Positions 7,886 to 16,374 of a stretch of 64,000 nucleotides of DNA are shown piece by piece (the first letter of the stretch is position 1; the number at the start of each line of letters is the position of its first letter). The position numbers and the translations under genes were made by a program. This stretch comes from JANRLJ01 sp033762735 (GTDB lineage Bacteria > Chloroflexota > Anaerolineae > Aggregatilineales > Phototrophicaceae). The notes beneath the pieces are model-generated. The model saw nothing but the letters and a program-made list of their open reading frames with translations, made no database searches and was not told the DNA's origin. The DNA lies in the NCBI GenBank assembly GCA_033762735.1, contig JANRLJ010000040.1, positions 62,001 to 126,000 of the forward strand, written 5' to 3'.

Positions 7886-9655
7886 ATGCGACCTCGTCGA
7901 ATCGTCGCAACCATCGTTGTTGTGGTGATGATGATGTCCCTTTTCGGCCTCGTCGGCGCGGTAATGGCGCAGGGAGAAACCACCGCCGAACCCCCTGCCG
8001 AGACGACCGAGCAGCCCGCGACCAGCGCACCACAGCCGAGCGCGACCGCTGTTGTAACGGCAACAACCACCAGTGCCGCTGGCGCGACCGCAACAGTGAC
8101 GGCAGTTCCCGGAAACACCTATCGGGTAGTCTATGGAGACACGCTGTTCCGCATCGCGCGGCGCTTCAACACGACGACGCGAGCATTGGCTGAACTCAAC
8201 GGCATCGTCAACCCGAACCTGATCTTCGCCGGGCAGATGCTCACGCTTCCGGCAGTTGGCGGCCAACCCACAGTTTCGCCTGCCACGCTGACCCCGACAG
8301 CCGTAACACCCACCGCACAACCGGGCGGACAGACCTATGTGGTGCAGTATGGCGACACACTTGCCCGCATCGCCGCCCGAAATCGCCTCACCGTGACCGA
8401 GCTTCAACGGGCAAACCCCTCCATCACCAACCCCAATATCATTTTCGCAGGGCAGCGCCTCAACATCCCGGCACCCGGCACGACCGCCCCGGTTCCTACC
8501 ACAGCCCCCGCCACGGGCGGAACACCGAACACGACCGCAACGGTTGAAAACGCGGGCTTTGCCTACGGGCTGGAAACCTTCTTCTTCGGTCAGGACACCC
8601 CAACGCTCGTTCGTGAGGCAGAAACCCTGGGCGTCCAGTGGGTGAAGGTGCGTGTGGACTGGCGCGGACTGGAACCCGAAGAAGGACAGATCATCTTCAC
8701 CGAACTGGATGCGATTGTTGACGGACTGGATGCCAGCGGTTTCAACATCCTGTTCACGGTCACGAATGCACCGAACTGGGCACGTTCCACACTGGATGAA
8801 AACGGCCCGCCGGATGATCTGGCAAATTTTGGCACGTTTGTCGGCGCACTGGCTGAACGCTATCAGGGTCGGGTGGACGCTTATGAAATCTGGGATGAGC
8901 CGAACCTGCGCCGCAACTGGCGCTGCGATGTGAATGGCAGCCCCACCATCTGCAATGTCGATTACGTGGCGATGCTCACACAGGCCTATAACACGATCAA
9001 GTCAGTCGATGCGGACGCGCTCGTGATTACGGCGGGCTTAGCGCCAACGGGCTTCAACGACGGCATCAACGCCATCAACGACCGCCTCTATCTGCGCACG
9101 ATTTACGCCAACGGCGCGGCAGCCGTGTCTGATGCGGTCGGCACACATCCCGGCGGCTGGGCGAATCCGCCGGATGCCCGCTGCTGTACGCAGTCAACAG
9201 GGGTTGAAACGCACTACGAGGACACCAGTTTCTATTTCCTCGATAACCTCCAGGCCTATCGCCAGATCATGGTCGAGGCAGGCGACGGTGGCACACCGAT
9301 CTGGGTGACGAAGTTCGGTTGGGGTTCCAGCGAAGGTGCACAGGAACCGAACCAGAACAACATCTTCTACAGCTATACCAGCCTCGATGAACAGGCCATT
9401 TATGTACCGCGTGCCTTCGAGCTTGGGAGCGAACTGGGCTTTGTCGGGCCGATGTTCCTGGACAACCTCAATGGCTGCCAGGGGCTTTCCAGCCGAGTGG
9501 AGGCCTGCTACAACGCGCTGATTTCGGCGGAAGGCGAAGCACGTCCGGTTTACGAAGCAGTTGCGGCCATCGAAAAAGCAGCACGGCCTGCTGGTGGCAG
9601 GCCGCTGCCGCCGACCGCTGGCGAAGTTACGCCCGAAGCGACCGCAGGCAGCTAA
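7886..9655 (+). CDS. Secreted LysM-repeat glycoside hydrolase-like protein
   Basis: A 589-residue exported protein. Residues 1-29 form a signal peptide ending at VMAQ. A Thr/Pro/Ala-rich linker is followed by two LysM peptidoglycan-binding modules (YRVVYGDTLFRIARRFN and YVVQYGDTLARIAARNR, each ending FAGQ-L-PA/IP). From about residue 215 there is a TIM-barrel glycosidase-like domain: WVKVRVDWRGLEPEEGQI, then AYEIWDEPNLRRNW, whose W-x-E-P-N is the acid/base motif of clan GH-A (GH5/GH39-like). A second acidic residue would be the nucleophile but I cannot assign it safely. AAGGAG precedes the ATG. It probably acts on cell-wall or extracellular polysaccharide; the substrate is not known. Confidence 0.82.
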   Translation: MRPRRIVATIVVVVMMMSLFGLVGAVMAQGETTAEPPAETTEQPATSAPQPSATAVVTATTTSAAGATATVTAVPGNTYRVVYGDTLFRIARRFNTTTRALAELNGIVNPNLIFAGQMLTLPAVGGQPTVSPATLTPTAVTPTAQPGGQTYVVQYGDTLARIAARNRLTVTELQRANPSITNPNIIFAGQRLNIPAPGTTAPVPTTAPATGGTPNTTATVENAGFAYGLETFFFGQDTPTLVREAETLGVQWVKVRVDWRGLEPEEGQIIFTELDAIVDGLDASGFNILFTVTNAPNWARSTLDENGPPDDLANFGTFVGALAERYQGRVDAYEIWDEPNLRRNWRCDVNGSPTICNVDYVAMLTQAYNTIKSVDADALVITAGLAPTGFNDGINAINDRLYLRTIYANGAAAVSDAVGTHPGGWANPPDARCCTQSTGVETHYEDTSFYFLDNLQAYRQIMVEAGDGGTPIWVTKFGWGSSEGAQEPNQNNIFYSYTSLDEQAIYVPRAFELGSELGFVGPMFLDNLNGCQGLSSRVEACYNALISAEGEARPVYEAVAAIEKAARPAGGRPLPPTAGEVTPEATAGS

Positions 9656-9669
9656 GCGCTGTCAGTATC

Positions 9670-9705
9670 AACCAACAAGGGCACTCAAGGGTGCCTTTGT
9701 TGGTT
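9670..9705. terminator. Intrinsic terminator between convergent genes
   Basis: A long hairpin (AACCAACAA...GGCAC / GTGCC...TTGTTGGTT, with a small internal mismatch) lies after the LysM gene. Its right edge overlaps the stop codon of the convergent WYL regulator. Confidence 0.75.
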
Positions 9706-10426
9706 ATGGCGCGACTTCGATATCGCTGGCCGCCTCGCCCATCGTCGCTAAGTAGCGGCGTGGGTTGAACTGTACTGGAATCTCAAAACTCAGCGTGAGC
9801 AGCCGAATGCGGGTAATTCGCCGCAGCCGCAGCGCTCGTACCCCTTTCGCCATCGAGTCATAACCAACCGCGATCACTGTCCCTTTCGGGGCGACATCCA
9901 GGAAATAGACGGCAAACTCCCGCGAGACGAATTCATCTTCTCCATTCGTCCCATACCACAACTCGACCAGACGGCGCTCCGCCCAGGCGCGCATCAGCGT
10001 TTCCAGCACGGCGCTGTAATGACGCTCGGCGGGCTGGCTTTGCAGCGTTTCTGCGATCAGGTTCGCGTGATCGCTCAGGAGTTCGGGGAGCACCTGCCCC
10101 AGTTTACGCGCGGCCATCGCGAGGTAAGGGTTGGACTGCTCCGCCTGCTGCCGGAACAGCGCAATCGCCATGACCAGCGCTCCCGCTTCATGCACACTCA
10201 GCCGAAGATTGACCAGATAGTTCTCCAGGTCGATGAAGAAACGGCCATCACGCTGTTGAACAGGCAGGCCGCCTTCCATCAGCACAGCAAGATCGCGGTA
10301 GATGGTACGTCGATCCACCCCACAGGCATGGGCAATTTCCACCACACGCAGCCCGGTAGGGGTTTCAAAGAGCATTCGCTCGATCTCATGCAGCCGTTCA
10401 GTTCTGTCTGTTGCCCGTGTCTTCAT
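9704..10426 (-). CDS. HTH/WYL-domain transcriptional regulator
   Basis: A 240-residue regulator. Residues about 8-60 form a DeoR-like helix-turn-helix (RLHEIERMLFETPTGLRVVEIAHACGVDRRTIYRDLAVL), and the rest contains the WYL ligand-sensing region and its C-terminal extension (RRLVELWYGTNG, VIAVGYDSMAKGVRALRLRRITRIRLL). WYL proteins sense small molecules or nucleic acids. The ATG at 10426 has GGAGG eight bases upstream; an in-frame TTG three bases before is less likely. It is a single gene, transcribed away from the kinase gene at 10617, so the shared upstream region may hold its operator. Confidence 0.88.
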   Translation of the reverse strand: MKTRATDRTERLHEIERMLFETPTGLRVVEIAHACGVDRRTIYRDLAVLMEGGLPVQQRDGRFFIDLENYLVNLRLSVHEAGALVMAIALFRQQAEQSNPYLAMAARKLGQVLPELLSDHANLIAETLQSQPAERHYSAVLETLMRAWAERRLVELWYGTNGEDEFVSREFAVYFLDVAPKGTVIAVGYDSMAKGVRALRLRRITRIRLLTLSFEIPVQFNPRRYLATMGEAASDIEVAP

Positions 10427-10616
10427 CAATCCCGCCTCCGCTGGAAGGCATTTAGAACTGAGTATAGTGATTTCTCAGAATCGCGCTGAGACGGAAGATC
10501 ATTGCACCAGCATTGACACTTACGGCTGGAAAAGGGTTGTTTTCATCAAAAGCCTTAAGCTTTCGGTAATGATTTGCAGTAAAATCTGCGCAGGGGCAGG
10601 CATAAGGATAAGCGCC

Positions 10617-12392
10617 ATGGTGGACATTACAAAAGCATTTGCGGGCACAACCTTTAAGCGCTATCAGGTGCAGGAGCGGCTCGGTTCAGGCGGGATGGCA
10701 CGTGTGTTTAAAGGGCATGATCGTAACCTTGACCGGACGGTGGCGATCAAAGTGCTGCATGAACATCTCGCGGATGATGCTACCTTTAAGGAGCGGTTTG
10801 AGCGCGAAGCCCGCCTCGTCGCCAGCCTGAATCACCCCAACATCGTGCAGGTCTTCGACTACGACTCAATTGAGATGGAAGGTGAACACCTTTACTATAT
10901 GGTGATGTCCTATGTGGGTGGGCCAACGCTGCGCGATGTGCTGGCGGAAAGCGCCGAAAAACGCGAACGGCTGAGCAGCGAGCGGGTGCTGAAGCTGATG
11001 CTGAACCTGACCGACGCGCTCGGTTATGCCCACCAGCGCGGCATGATCCACCGTGACGTAAAACCCGCCAACATTCTGCTCAACGAACGCGACGAAGCCG
11101 TGCTGACCGATTTCGGCATCGCCCGCATGGCGCAGGGCGGTGGGCTGACGCAGGAAGGAATCACAGTCGGGACGCCCGCCTATATGTCCCCTGAACAGGC
11201 GACGGGCGATATGGTGGATGCCCGTACCGACCTGTATGCGCTGGGGGTGATTCTGTTCGAGCTGCTCACAGGCACCCCGCCCTTTGGTGATGATGGCAGC
11301 GTTTCGGTACTACTCAAGCACCTGACCGAACCCGTCCCCTCGCTCAGTCAGTTCCACATCGACAATCCCTACCTGGAAAGCATCATCTTCAAGGCACTTG
11401 CCAAGAATCGTGAGGAGCGCTACCAGACCGCGCAGGAAATAGCCGATGATCTGAAAGCGGCCTTCGCGGGGAAGATGCCCGACTTTCAGAAAACCCCCGA
11501 ATTTACGCGCACCCTAGAACCTGTGTCGGCTACACCATCGCAATCCGCCGCGCAGGTCGCGCCAGTCGCAACACATTCCCCTCGCGCCCCACTCGGCCTG
11601 CTGGGAATTGGCCTGGTGATTATCGCGGCGCTGGTGCTCATCGGCCTGCTGACTCAGATGGACAATCCGGCGGACGCAGCGCAGACGAATCCTGAAACCG
11701 AAGCACAGGCCGAAGTCGAACTGGCTGACGGGATGACAGGGGCATTTTATTTCAGCAGCACTTTTGACGAACAGGACGCTTATCTGGACTTGTGGCCGCA
11801 GGGCGATATGGAAGGCCTGACGCGCACCTTAACCCCCGAAGGCTTCTACCAGATTCAGAGCAGCCTTTCCGCGCAGGCCGCCGCGACAATTTTCCAGGAA
11901 CAGGGCACGTATGATGATGTCGTTATTCAGATGACGGCGCAGTTGCAGCCGGATAGTTCTGGCCCCAGCGCTTACGGCATCATCTTTAATCATCTCGACA
12001 ATCGCAATTACAACGTCTTCGCGGTCGATGGACTAGGACGCTTTAGCATCTGGGTGCGCGAAGACGGAATCTGGCGGGAACTGCGCGGAGCCGAGTCGGA
12101 ATGGACGCCAACGGATGCCGCTAATCGTTTGGGCGAAATGAACACGCTGACGGTCAGCATCATGGGCGATCAGTTCACAGGCATGGTGAACGGCGAAACG
12201 GTCACGACCGTCGAGGACAGCACAATGGCCGCCGGGCAGATCGGCATTTATGTGGCGACGCCCAGGAATGGCAGCGCAGATGTGCTGGTCGATCAGTTCC
12301 AGGTCATGGAGTCCCTTCCGGAACTGGCCGACTCCATGACCGGGGATGAGGTAGAAACGGAGGAGATTACGCCGGAAGCAACCGAGAACTGA
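10617..12392 (+). CDS. Ser/Thr protein kinase with extracellular LamG-like domain
   Basis: A 591-residue Hanks-type kinase. The kinase domain (about 14-280) has the glycine loop GSGGMA, the ATP-binding Lys in VAIKV, HRDVKPAN, DFG and an activation-segment end of YMSPEQ, so it should be active. A membrane helix follows at about 325-346. The outer part (about 375-575) looks like a concanavalin/LamG or DUF1080-like beta sandwich (ASAYGIIFNHLDNRNYNVFAVDG and a later MTGMVNGETVTTV), a probable ligand sensor; no PASTA repeats are seen. The ATG at 10617 follows AAGGATA; a longer in-frame extension upstream shows no kinase homology. It faces a second kinase gene tail to tail. Confidence 0.9.
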   Translation: MVDITKAFAGTTFKRYQVQERLGSGGMARVFKGHDRNLDRTVAIKVLHEHLADDATFKERFEREARLVASLNHPNIVQVFDYDSIEMEGEHLYYMVMSYVGGPTLRDVLAESAEKRERLSSERVLKLMLNLTDALGYAHQRGMIHRDVKPANILLNERDEAVLTDFGIARMAQGGGLTQEGITVGTPAYMSPEQATGDMVDARTDLYALGVILFELLTGTPPFGDDGSVSVLLKHLTEPVPSLSQFHIDNPYLESIIFKALAKNREERYQTAQEIADDLKAAFAGKMPDFQKTPEFTRTLEPVSATPSQSAAQVAPVATHSPRAPLGLLGIGLVIIAALVLIGLLTQMDNPADAAQTNPETEAQAEVELADGMTGAFYFSSTFDEQDAYLDLWPQGDMEGLTRTLTPEGFYQIQSSLSAQAAATIFQEQGTYDDVVIQMTAQLQPDSSGPSAYGIIFNHLDNRNYNVFAVDGLGRFSIWVREDGIWRELRGAESEWTPTDAANRLGEMNTLTVSIMGDQFTGMVNGETVTTVEDSTMAAGQIGIYVATPRNGSADVLVDQFQVMESLPELADSMTGDEVETEEITPEATEN

Positions 12393-12400
12393 CCAGCAGA

Positions 12401-13792
12401 TTAACCAAGACGCGCCTGCAGCACCGCAATATACAGCGGGATTAAACACGCGACGGCCATAAATGCCAGCACGGCCAGCGCAATCGTCACCGGGTCGAGA
12501 ACCGATCCAATGTCATCATCCTGGGGGCGGGCAAGCGGCTGGCGCGGAGCGTATGGCCCGCTGTCGCCTGCCTGCTGTGGATAGCGCATCGCACTGGGGG
12601 AAGCGGGGTTCTGCGGCTGGAAGGGGCGCGAATCCCCCTGCGCTGGGGGCGGTGCAGGTGCGGGAACAGATGGGCCAGCCGGACGGGCATAATTCGACTG
12701 TCCCGGCGCGTTCGGCGCAATACTGTAGCGCTGCGTGGGCATGGCTTCAGGTGGCGGCGCATTCGGCGCAATCCCCGGTACAGGCGGCACCGAGGGACGA
12801 TTTACGGCAGGCGGGGGCGGCGTAACAGCAGGCCGCTGAACCGTTGGGCCGACGGGCTGCTGCTGTGGCTGGGAAGGCGCGGATGCAGGAGCGGCGGGCT
12901 GCGCGGCTGGACGAGGGGCAGATGCAGGACGATCTTCCACCTGTGGGGTTTGTGCTGTTGTCTGGCGTCCCTGGTCGCGGTACGCAATCAGCGTGTGGCC
13001 GAGCTGGTCAGCCATGCGGTAGCGGTCGTTGGGTTCCTTGCTCATCGCCCGCTGGACGATTTTAGCGAGACTTTCGGGAACGCTGGGGTTGAATTCCGTC
13101 ACCAGCGGGATGCGGTCGCGGATATGCGCCAGCGCAAGTTCCTGCTGGTTCGCACCCGTGAAGGGAAGCCGCCCGGTCAGCATCTCGAACATCACAATGC
13201 CAATCGCATAAACATCAGCGGCGGCGGTGGGCTTTTCGCCCTGGGCCTGTTCGGGCGCGAAGTAATGCGGGCTGCCCCACACCACCGAAGCGCGCTGTGT
13301 CGGTTGGGTATCGCTCAAGGCCTGGGCAATACCGAAATCGGTAATTTTGACGACATCGTCCTTGTTAATCAGGATATTCTGCGGCTTCACATCGGCATGG
13401 ACGATACCTGCTCGATGGGCAAAGCCGATCCCGGCGCAAATGCTGATGGCGTATTGCAGCGCCCGCTCGACGCTCAATGCCCCCTGCGCACGGATAATCT
13501 TCTTGAGATCCTGCCCTTCGATGAATTCCATCACGATGTAGTGCGTCTGACCTTCATTGCCCACATCATGCACGGTGACGATATTCGGATGAGAGAGGTT
13601 GGCGATGCTGCGGGCTTCGTTCTGGAAGCGCACAATAAAGCTCTGATCGGTCATCAGGCTTGGACGCAGAATTTTCACGGCGACCGTGCGCTGAAGCGCC
13701 AGATCAACCGCTTTATAAATCACGGCCATGCCGCCGCTTCCCTGCTGCGCGACCAGCCGGTAGCGCCCGTTCAGGATGGTATCGTTGGACAT
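12401..13792 (-). CDS. Ser/Thr protein kinase, membrane-anchored at the C-terminus
   Basis: A 463-residue kinase. The kinase domain at residues 8-270 has GSGGMA, VAVKILRP, HADVKPQN and DFGIA, with the HRD Arg replaced by Ala in the form HADVKPQN; this places it among the non-RD kinases, which are often active without activation-loop phosphorylation. The activation segment ends YFAPEQ. A long Pro/Ala/Gln-rich linker (about 285-425) leads to a C-terminal membrane helix (TIALAVLAFMAVACLIPLYIAVL), with almost nothing beyond it. The start at MSNDTILNGRYRL is the usual kinase start; a longer in-frame start exists 45 bases upstream. It ends 9 bases from the convergent kinase gene. Confidence 0.9.
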   Translation of the reverse strand: MSNDTILNGRYRLVAQQGSGGMAVIYKAVDLALQRTVAVKILRPSLMTDQSFIVRFQNEARSIANLSHPNIVTVHDVGNEGQTHYIVMEFIEGQDLKKIIRAQGALSVERALQYAISICAGIGFAHRAGIVHADVKPQNILINKDDVVKITDFGIAQALSDTQPTQRASVVWGSPHYFAPEQAQGEKPTAAADVYAIGIVMFEMLTGRLPFTGANQQELALAHIRDRIPLVTEFNPSVPESLAKIVQRAMSKEPNDRYRMADQLGHTLIAYRDQGRQTTAQTPQVEDRPASAPRPAAQPAAPASAPSQPQQQPVGPTVQRPAVTPPPPAVNRPSVPPVPGIAPNAPPPEAMPTQRYSIAPNAPGQSNYARPAGPSVPAPAPPPAQGDSRPFQPQNPASPSAMRYPQQAGDSGPYAPRQPLARPQDDDIGSVLDPVTIALAVLAFMAVACLIPLYIAVLQARLG

Positions 13793-13841
13793 AAAGAAGA
13801 TCGACTCCGGAATACCCGTCGGAAACACATTGTACAATGCC

Positions 13842-14993
13842 TCAAGGCCGAGTCAACGGGTCAAAGAGGCGCTGATACTCCTGCAAGGCGCTGCGGTCGG
13901 TAAGGCTGGCGACATAATCGGCGACCACGCGATGCAGCGGTTGAGACCTGAGCAAGGCCTGATAGTCCTTCGGCAGTTGGCGCGGTTCTTCCACCAGTGA
14001 CTTGAAGATTTCGGTGATGAAGCGCTCAGCACGCTTGCTCATGCGCATCACACTGTAATGGTAGTACATATTCTGATACAGGAAATCCTTGAGCGCCCGG
14101 TTTAACGAGGTCATCTCAGCACTATGGCGGATGATCTGCGTTTCATGGTTCTGGACGTCCTGTGGCGATGTCGGTTGCAGTACTTCCAGCCGCTTCCCCG
14201 CTTCCGCCAGTACATCGTCCACCTGCATTCCGATCTGTTCGCGGATAAAGCGGTGACGTGTGATTTCGTCCATCACACCGCCCTTCCAGTCTAAACGATC
14301 ACACAGCCGCCGCCAGATTTCCAGCACATTGAGTTCGTCCGCCGTAATCAGCCCGGCTTGCAGGCCGTCATCCAGATCATGCGCGTTGTAGGCCAATTCG
14401 TCAGAAATGTTGGCGATCTGCGCTTCGAGGCTGCCGCAGGACGTGGGTTCAATATCCACCAGATGGGTCAGGTCATATTCCGTCTCATGCTTGGCGATGC
14501 CTTCGAGCGTCTCGTATGTCAGGTTTAACCCTGACCAGTTGGGATAGCGACGCTCCAGTTCCGTCACCACCCGATAGCTCTGATGGTTGTGGTTAAACCC
14601 ACCGTGATCGGCCATCAGGGCGTTGAGCACGCCTTCCCCGGCATGGCCGAACGGTGTATGCCCCAGGTCATGCGCCAGGCAGATGACTTCTACCAGGTCT
14701 TCATTTGCCCCAATCGCCCGTGCCAGCGTCCGCCCGATCTGCGCGACCTCCAGCGTATGCGTCAGGCGGGTGCGATAATAATCCCCTGTGTCGTTGACGA
14801 ACACCTGCGTCTTGTACTCCAGCCGCCGGAAGGCCGCTGAATGTACCACGCGGTCGCGGTCACGCTGAAAGGCAGTGCGATACTTCGGCTCTCCCTCATG
14901 ATGGGGACGGCCTTTAGAGTCCCGGCTCAAAAGCGCATACGGTGCCAGCGTTTGCGCTTCAATTTCTTCGAGTCGCTGACGTGTCACAAACAT
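13842..14993 (-). CDS. dgt: Deoxyguanosinetriphosphate triphosphohydrolase-like protein
   Basis: A member of the HD-domain dNTPase family that splits dGTP or other dNTPs to nucleoside and triphosphate. The metal-binding HD core is present: RTRLTHTLEV (His79), CLAHDLGHTPFGHAGE (HD at 108-109), and later NISDELAYNAHDLDD, a further His/Asp site. The R-x-H-x-G-E-P-KYRTAFQRDRDR N-terminus is typical of the family. At 383 residues, it belongs to the shorter bacterial dGTPase-like type rather than the 500-residue enteric Dgt. GGAAGG lies about ten bases before the ATG chosen. It is followed by the kinase gene on the same strand, with about 50 bases between them. Confidence 0.9.
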   Translation of the reverse strand: MFVTRQRLEEIEAQTLAPYALLSRDSKGRPHHEGEPKYRTAFQRDRDRVVHSAAFRRLEYKTQVFVNDTGDYYRTRLTHTLEVAQIGRTLARAIGANEDLVEVICLAHDLGHTPFGHAGEGVLNALMADHGGFNHNHQSYRVVTELERRYPNWSGLNLTYETLEGIAKHETEYDLTHLVDIEPTSCGSLEAQIANISDELAYNAHDLDDGLQAGLITADELNVLEIWRRLCDRLDWKGGVMDEITRHRFIREQIGMQVDDVLAEAGKRLEVLQPTSPQDVQNHETQIIRHSAEMTSLNRALKDFLYQNMYYHYSVMRMSKRAERFITEIFKSLVEEPRQLPKDYQALLRSQPLHRVVADYVASLTDRSALQEYQRLFDPLTRP

Positions 14994-15123
14994 CACCAAA
15001 ACACCTTCCTTCCTAACTCACGTCCATTCTATTCGTTTTGCAAACAGCCGCCCGTCCGTGTGTTATAATGCCCTTATAGTTGGTAATGTGGGCGTGATTT
15101 ACTGCGCGTCTGGAGGGTTTTAT

Positions 15124-16371
15124 ATGGATATTAACCAGGCCGCCCGGATGATTGAGTGGTTGGACGAGGAACGGCGGCGGGATAAATCCCTGATTGCGAC
15201 GATGGAAGAACGGCTGGAACAGCAGCAGAGCGTGATTGACGTGCTGCAGCGCCGTTTAAACAGTCTGGAGTCCGACCAGACGGTGATGAAAAATCAGTTC
15301 GTGCCCAGCACCCGTGAGGCCGATCTGCTGGATCAGACGCGGCGCGAGATGCGGCAGATGCTCGAAGCCGCCGAGGCCAAGCGCCTCACCGCCGAGCGGG
15401 AAGCCGAACGCCGTTTAGCCCTGAATCAGGAACAGGTATCGCGCCCGGTCAAGGAACTGACGGACAAGATTTCGCGCATCGAACGCCAGACCACCGAAGT
15501 CCCTGCCTTGCAGATGGAACGTGATCGGCTTATGGGCACGGTTAACAACCTTCAACAGCGCATGGACGACGTGCTGAAGAAGCTGGAAGAACCCGACCGC
15601 CGCCTGGCCTTTCTGGAAGAACAGCGCCGCCAGGACGCACGGCGTATCTCTGAACTGGAATCGCAGCATCCCGAATTCCAGAAACAGCTTGACAGCGTTC
15701 GCCCCAAAGTGGCGCTGCTGGAAGACCTGTCGCTGCGCATTGAACGCCGTGTGCAGGATGTGCAGAACAGCGAACGCGAACGGCGCGAACAGATTCAGCA
15801 GTTTATCGACCAGCAGACCCTCATGATGCAGCAGCGCGACCAGCAGGTCGAAGGGCTGCTCAAACGCTTCGGTGAGCAGGAAAACATCATGGAGCGCAAC
15901 ATCGAGCGCTTCGAGGCGTGGTCAGAAGTACATCGCCAGATGAAGCAGATCGTCGGCGACTTCCAGCGCATCGGTGAACGGCTTGAACGCCGCATCAACG
16001 AAGTAGCCGAAATGCAGCGGCTCAGCGAGGAACGCTTCCGCCAGGAATGGAACGACTGGCGCTCGGACGATCAGAAGCGCTGGAAGCAGTTCACGCTCTC
16101 CAACGATGAGGTGTGGCGCGGCCATGACAAGGAATTCGGGCGCTTCGTCCAGCAGTTTGAAGAACTGGCCGGGCGAATTCAGCCGCTTTACGACAGTCTG
16201 GAACGGCTGTGGGCGCTGGAACGGGAACGCGCCAAGCTGTATCAGGAACGCTATCAATCGCTGCTGCATCAGTACGACAATCCGGCGTCGCCCACGAAAA
16301 CGACCGGAACCATGCCTGTTGTGAGCGTGGATAACAACGGCAGCAACGGCAGCGGCGGCAAACTCCCCTGA
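15124..16371 (+). CDS. Long coiled-coil protein, function unknown
   Basis: A 415-residue protein that is almost entirely helical, with heptad-like spacing of Leu, Ile and Met and many Glu, Gln and Arg residues (for example EERLEQQQSVIDVLQRRLNSLE). This indicates extended coiled coils. There is no signal peptide or membrane helix. A short Ser/Gly/Asn-rich tail follows. I recognise no enzymatic motif; a cytoplasmic scaffold or structural role is possible. GGAGG precedes the ATG; longer in-frame sequence upstream is non-coding in character. The selB start is three bases beyond its stop, so the two are likely co-transcribed. Confidence 0.75.
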   Translation: MDINQAARMIEWLDEERRRDKSLIATMEERLEQQQSVIDVLQRRLNSLESDQTVMKNQFVPSTREADLLDQTRREMRQMLEAAEAKRLTAEREAERRLALNQEQVSRPVKELTDKISRIERQTTEVPALQMERDRLMGTVNNLQQRMDDVLKKLEEPDRRLAFLEEQRRQDARRISELESQHPEFQKQLDSVRPKVALLEDLSLRIERRVQDVQNSERERREQIQQFIDQQTLMMQQRDQQVEGLLKRFGEQENIMERNIERFEAWSEVHRQMKQIVGDFQRIGERLERRINEVAEMQRLSEERFRQEWNDWRSDDQKRWKQFTLSNDEVWRGHDKEFGRFVQQFEELAGRIQPLYDSLERLWALERERAKLYQERYQSLLHQYDNPASPTKTTGTMPVVSVDNNGSNGSGGKLP

Positions 16372-16374
16372 CCT

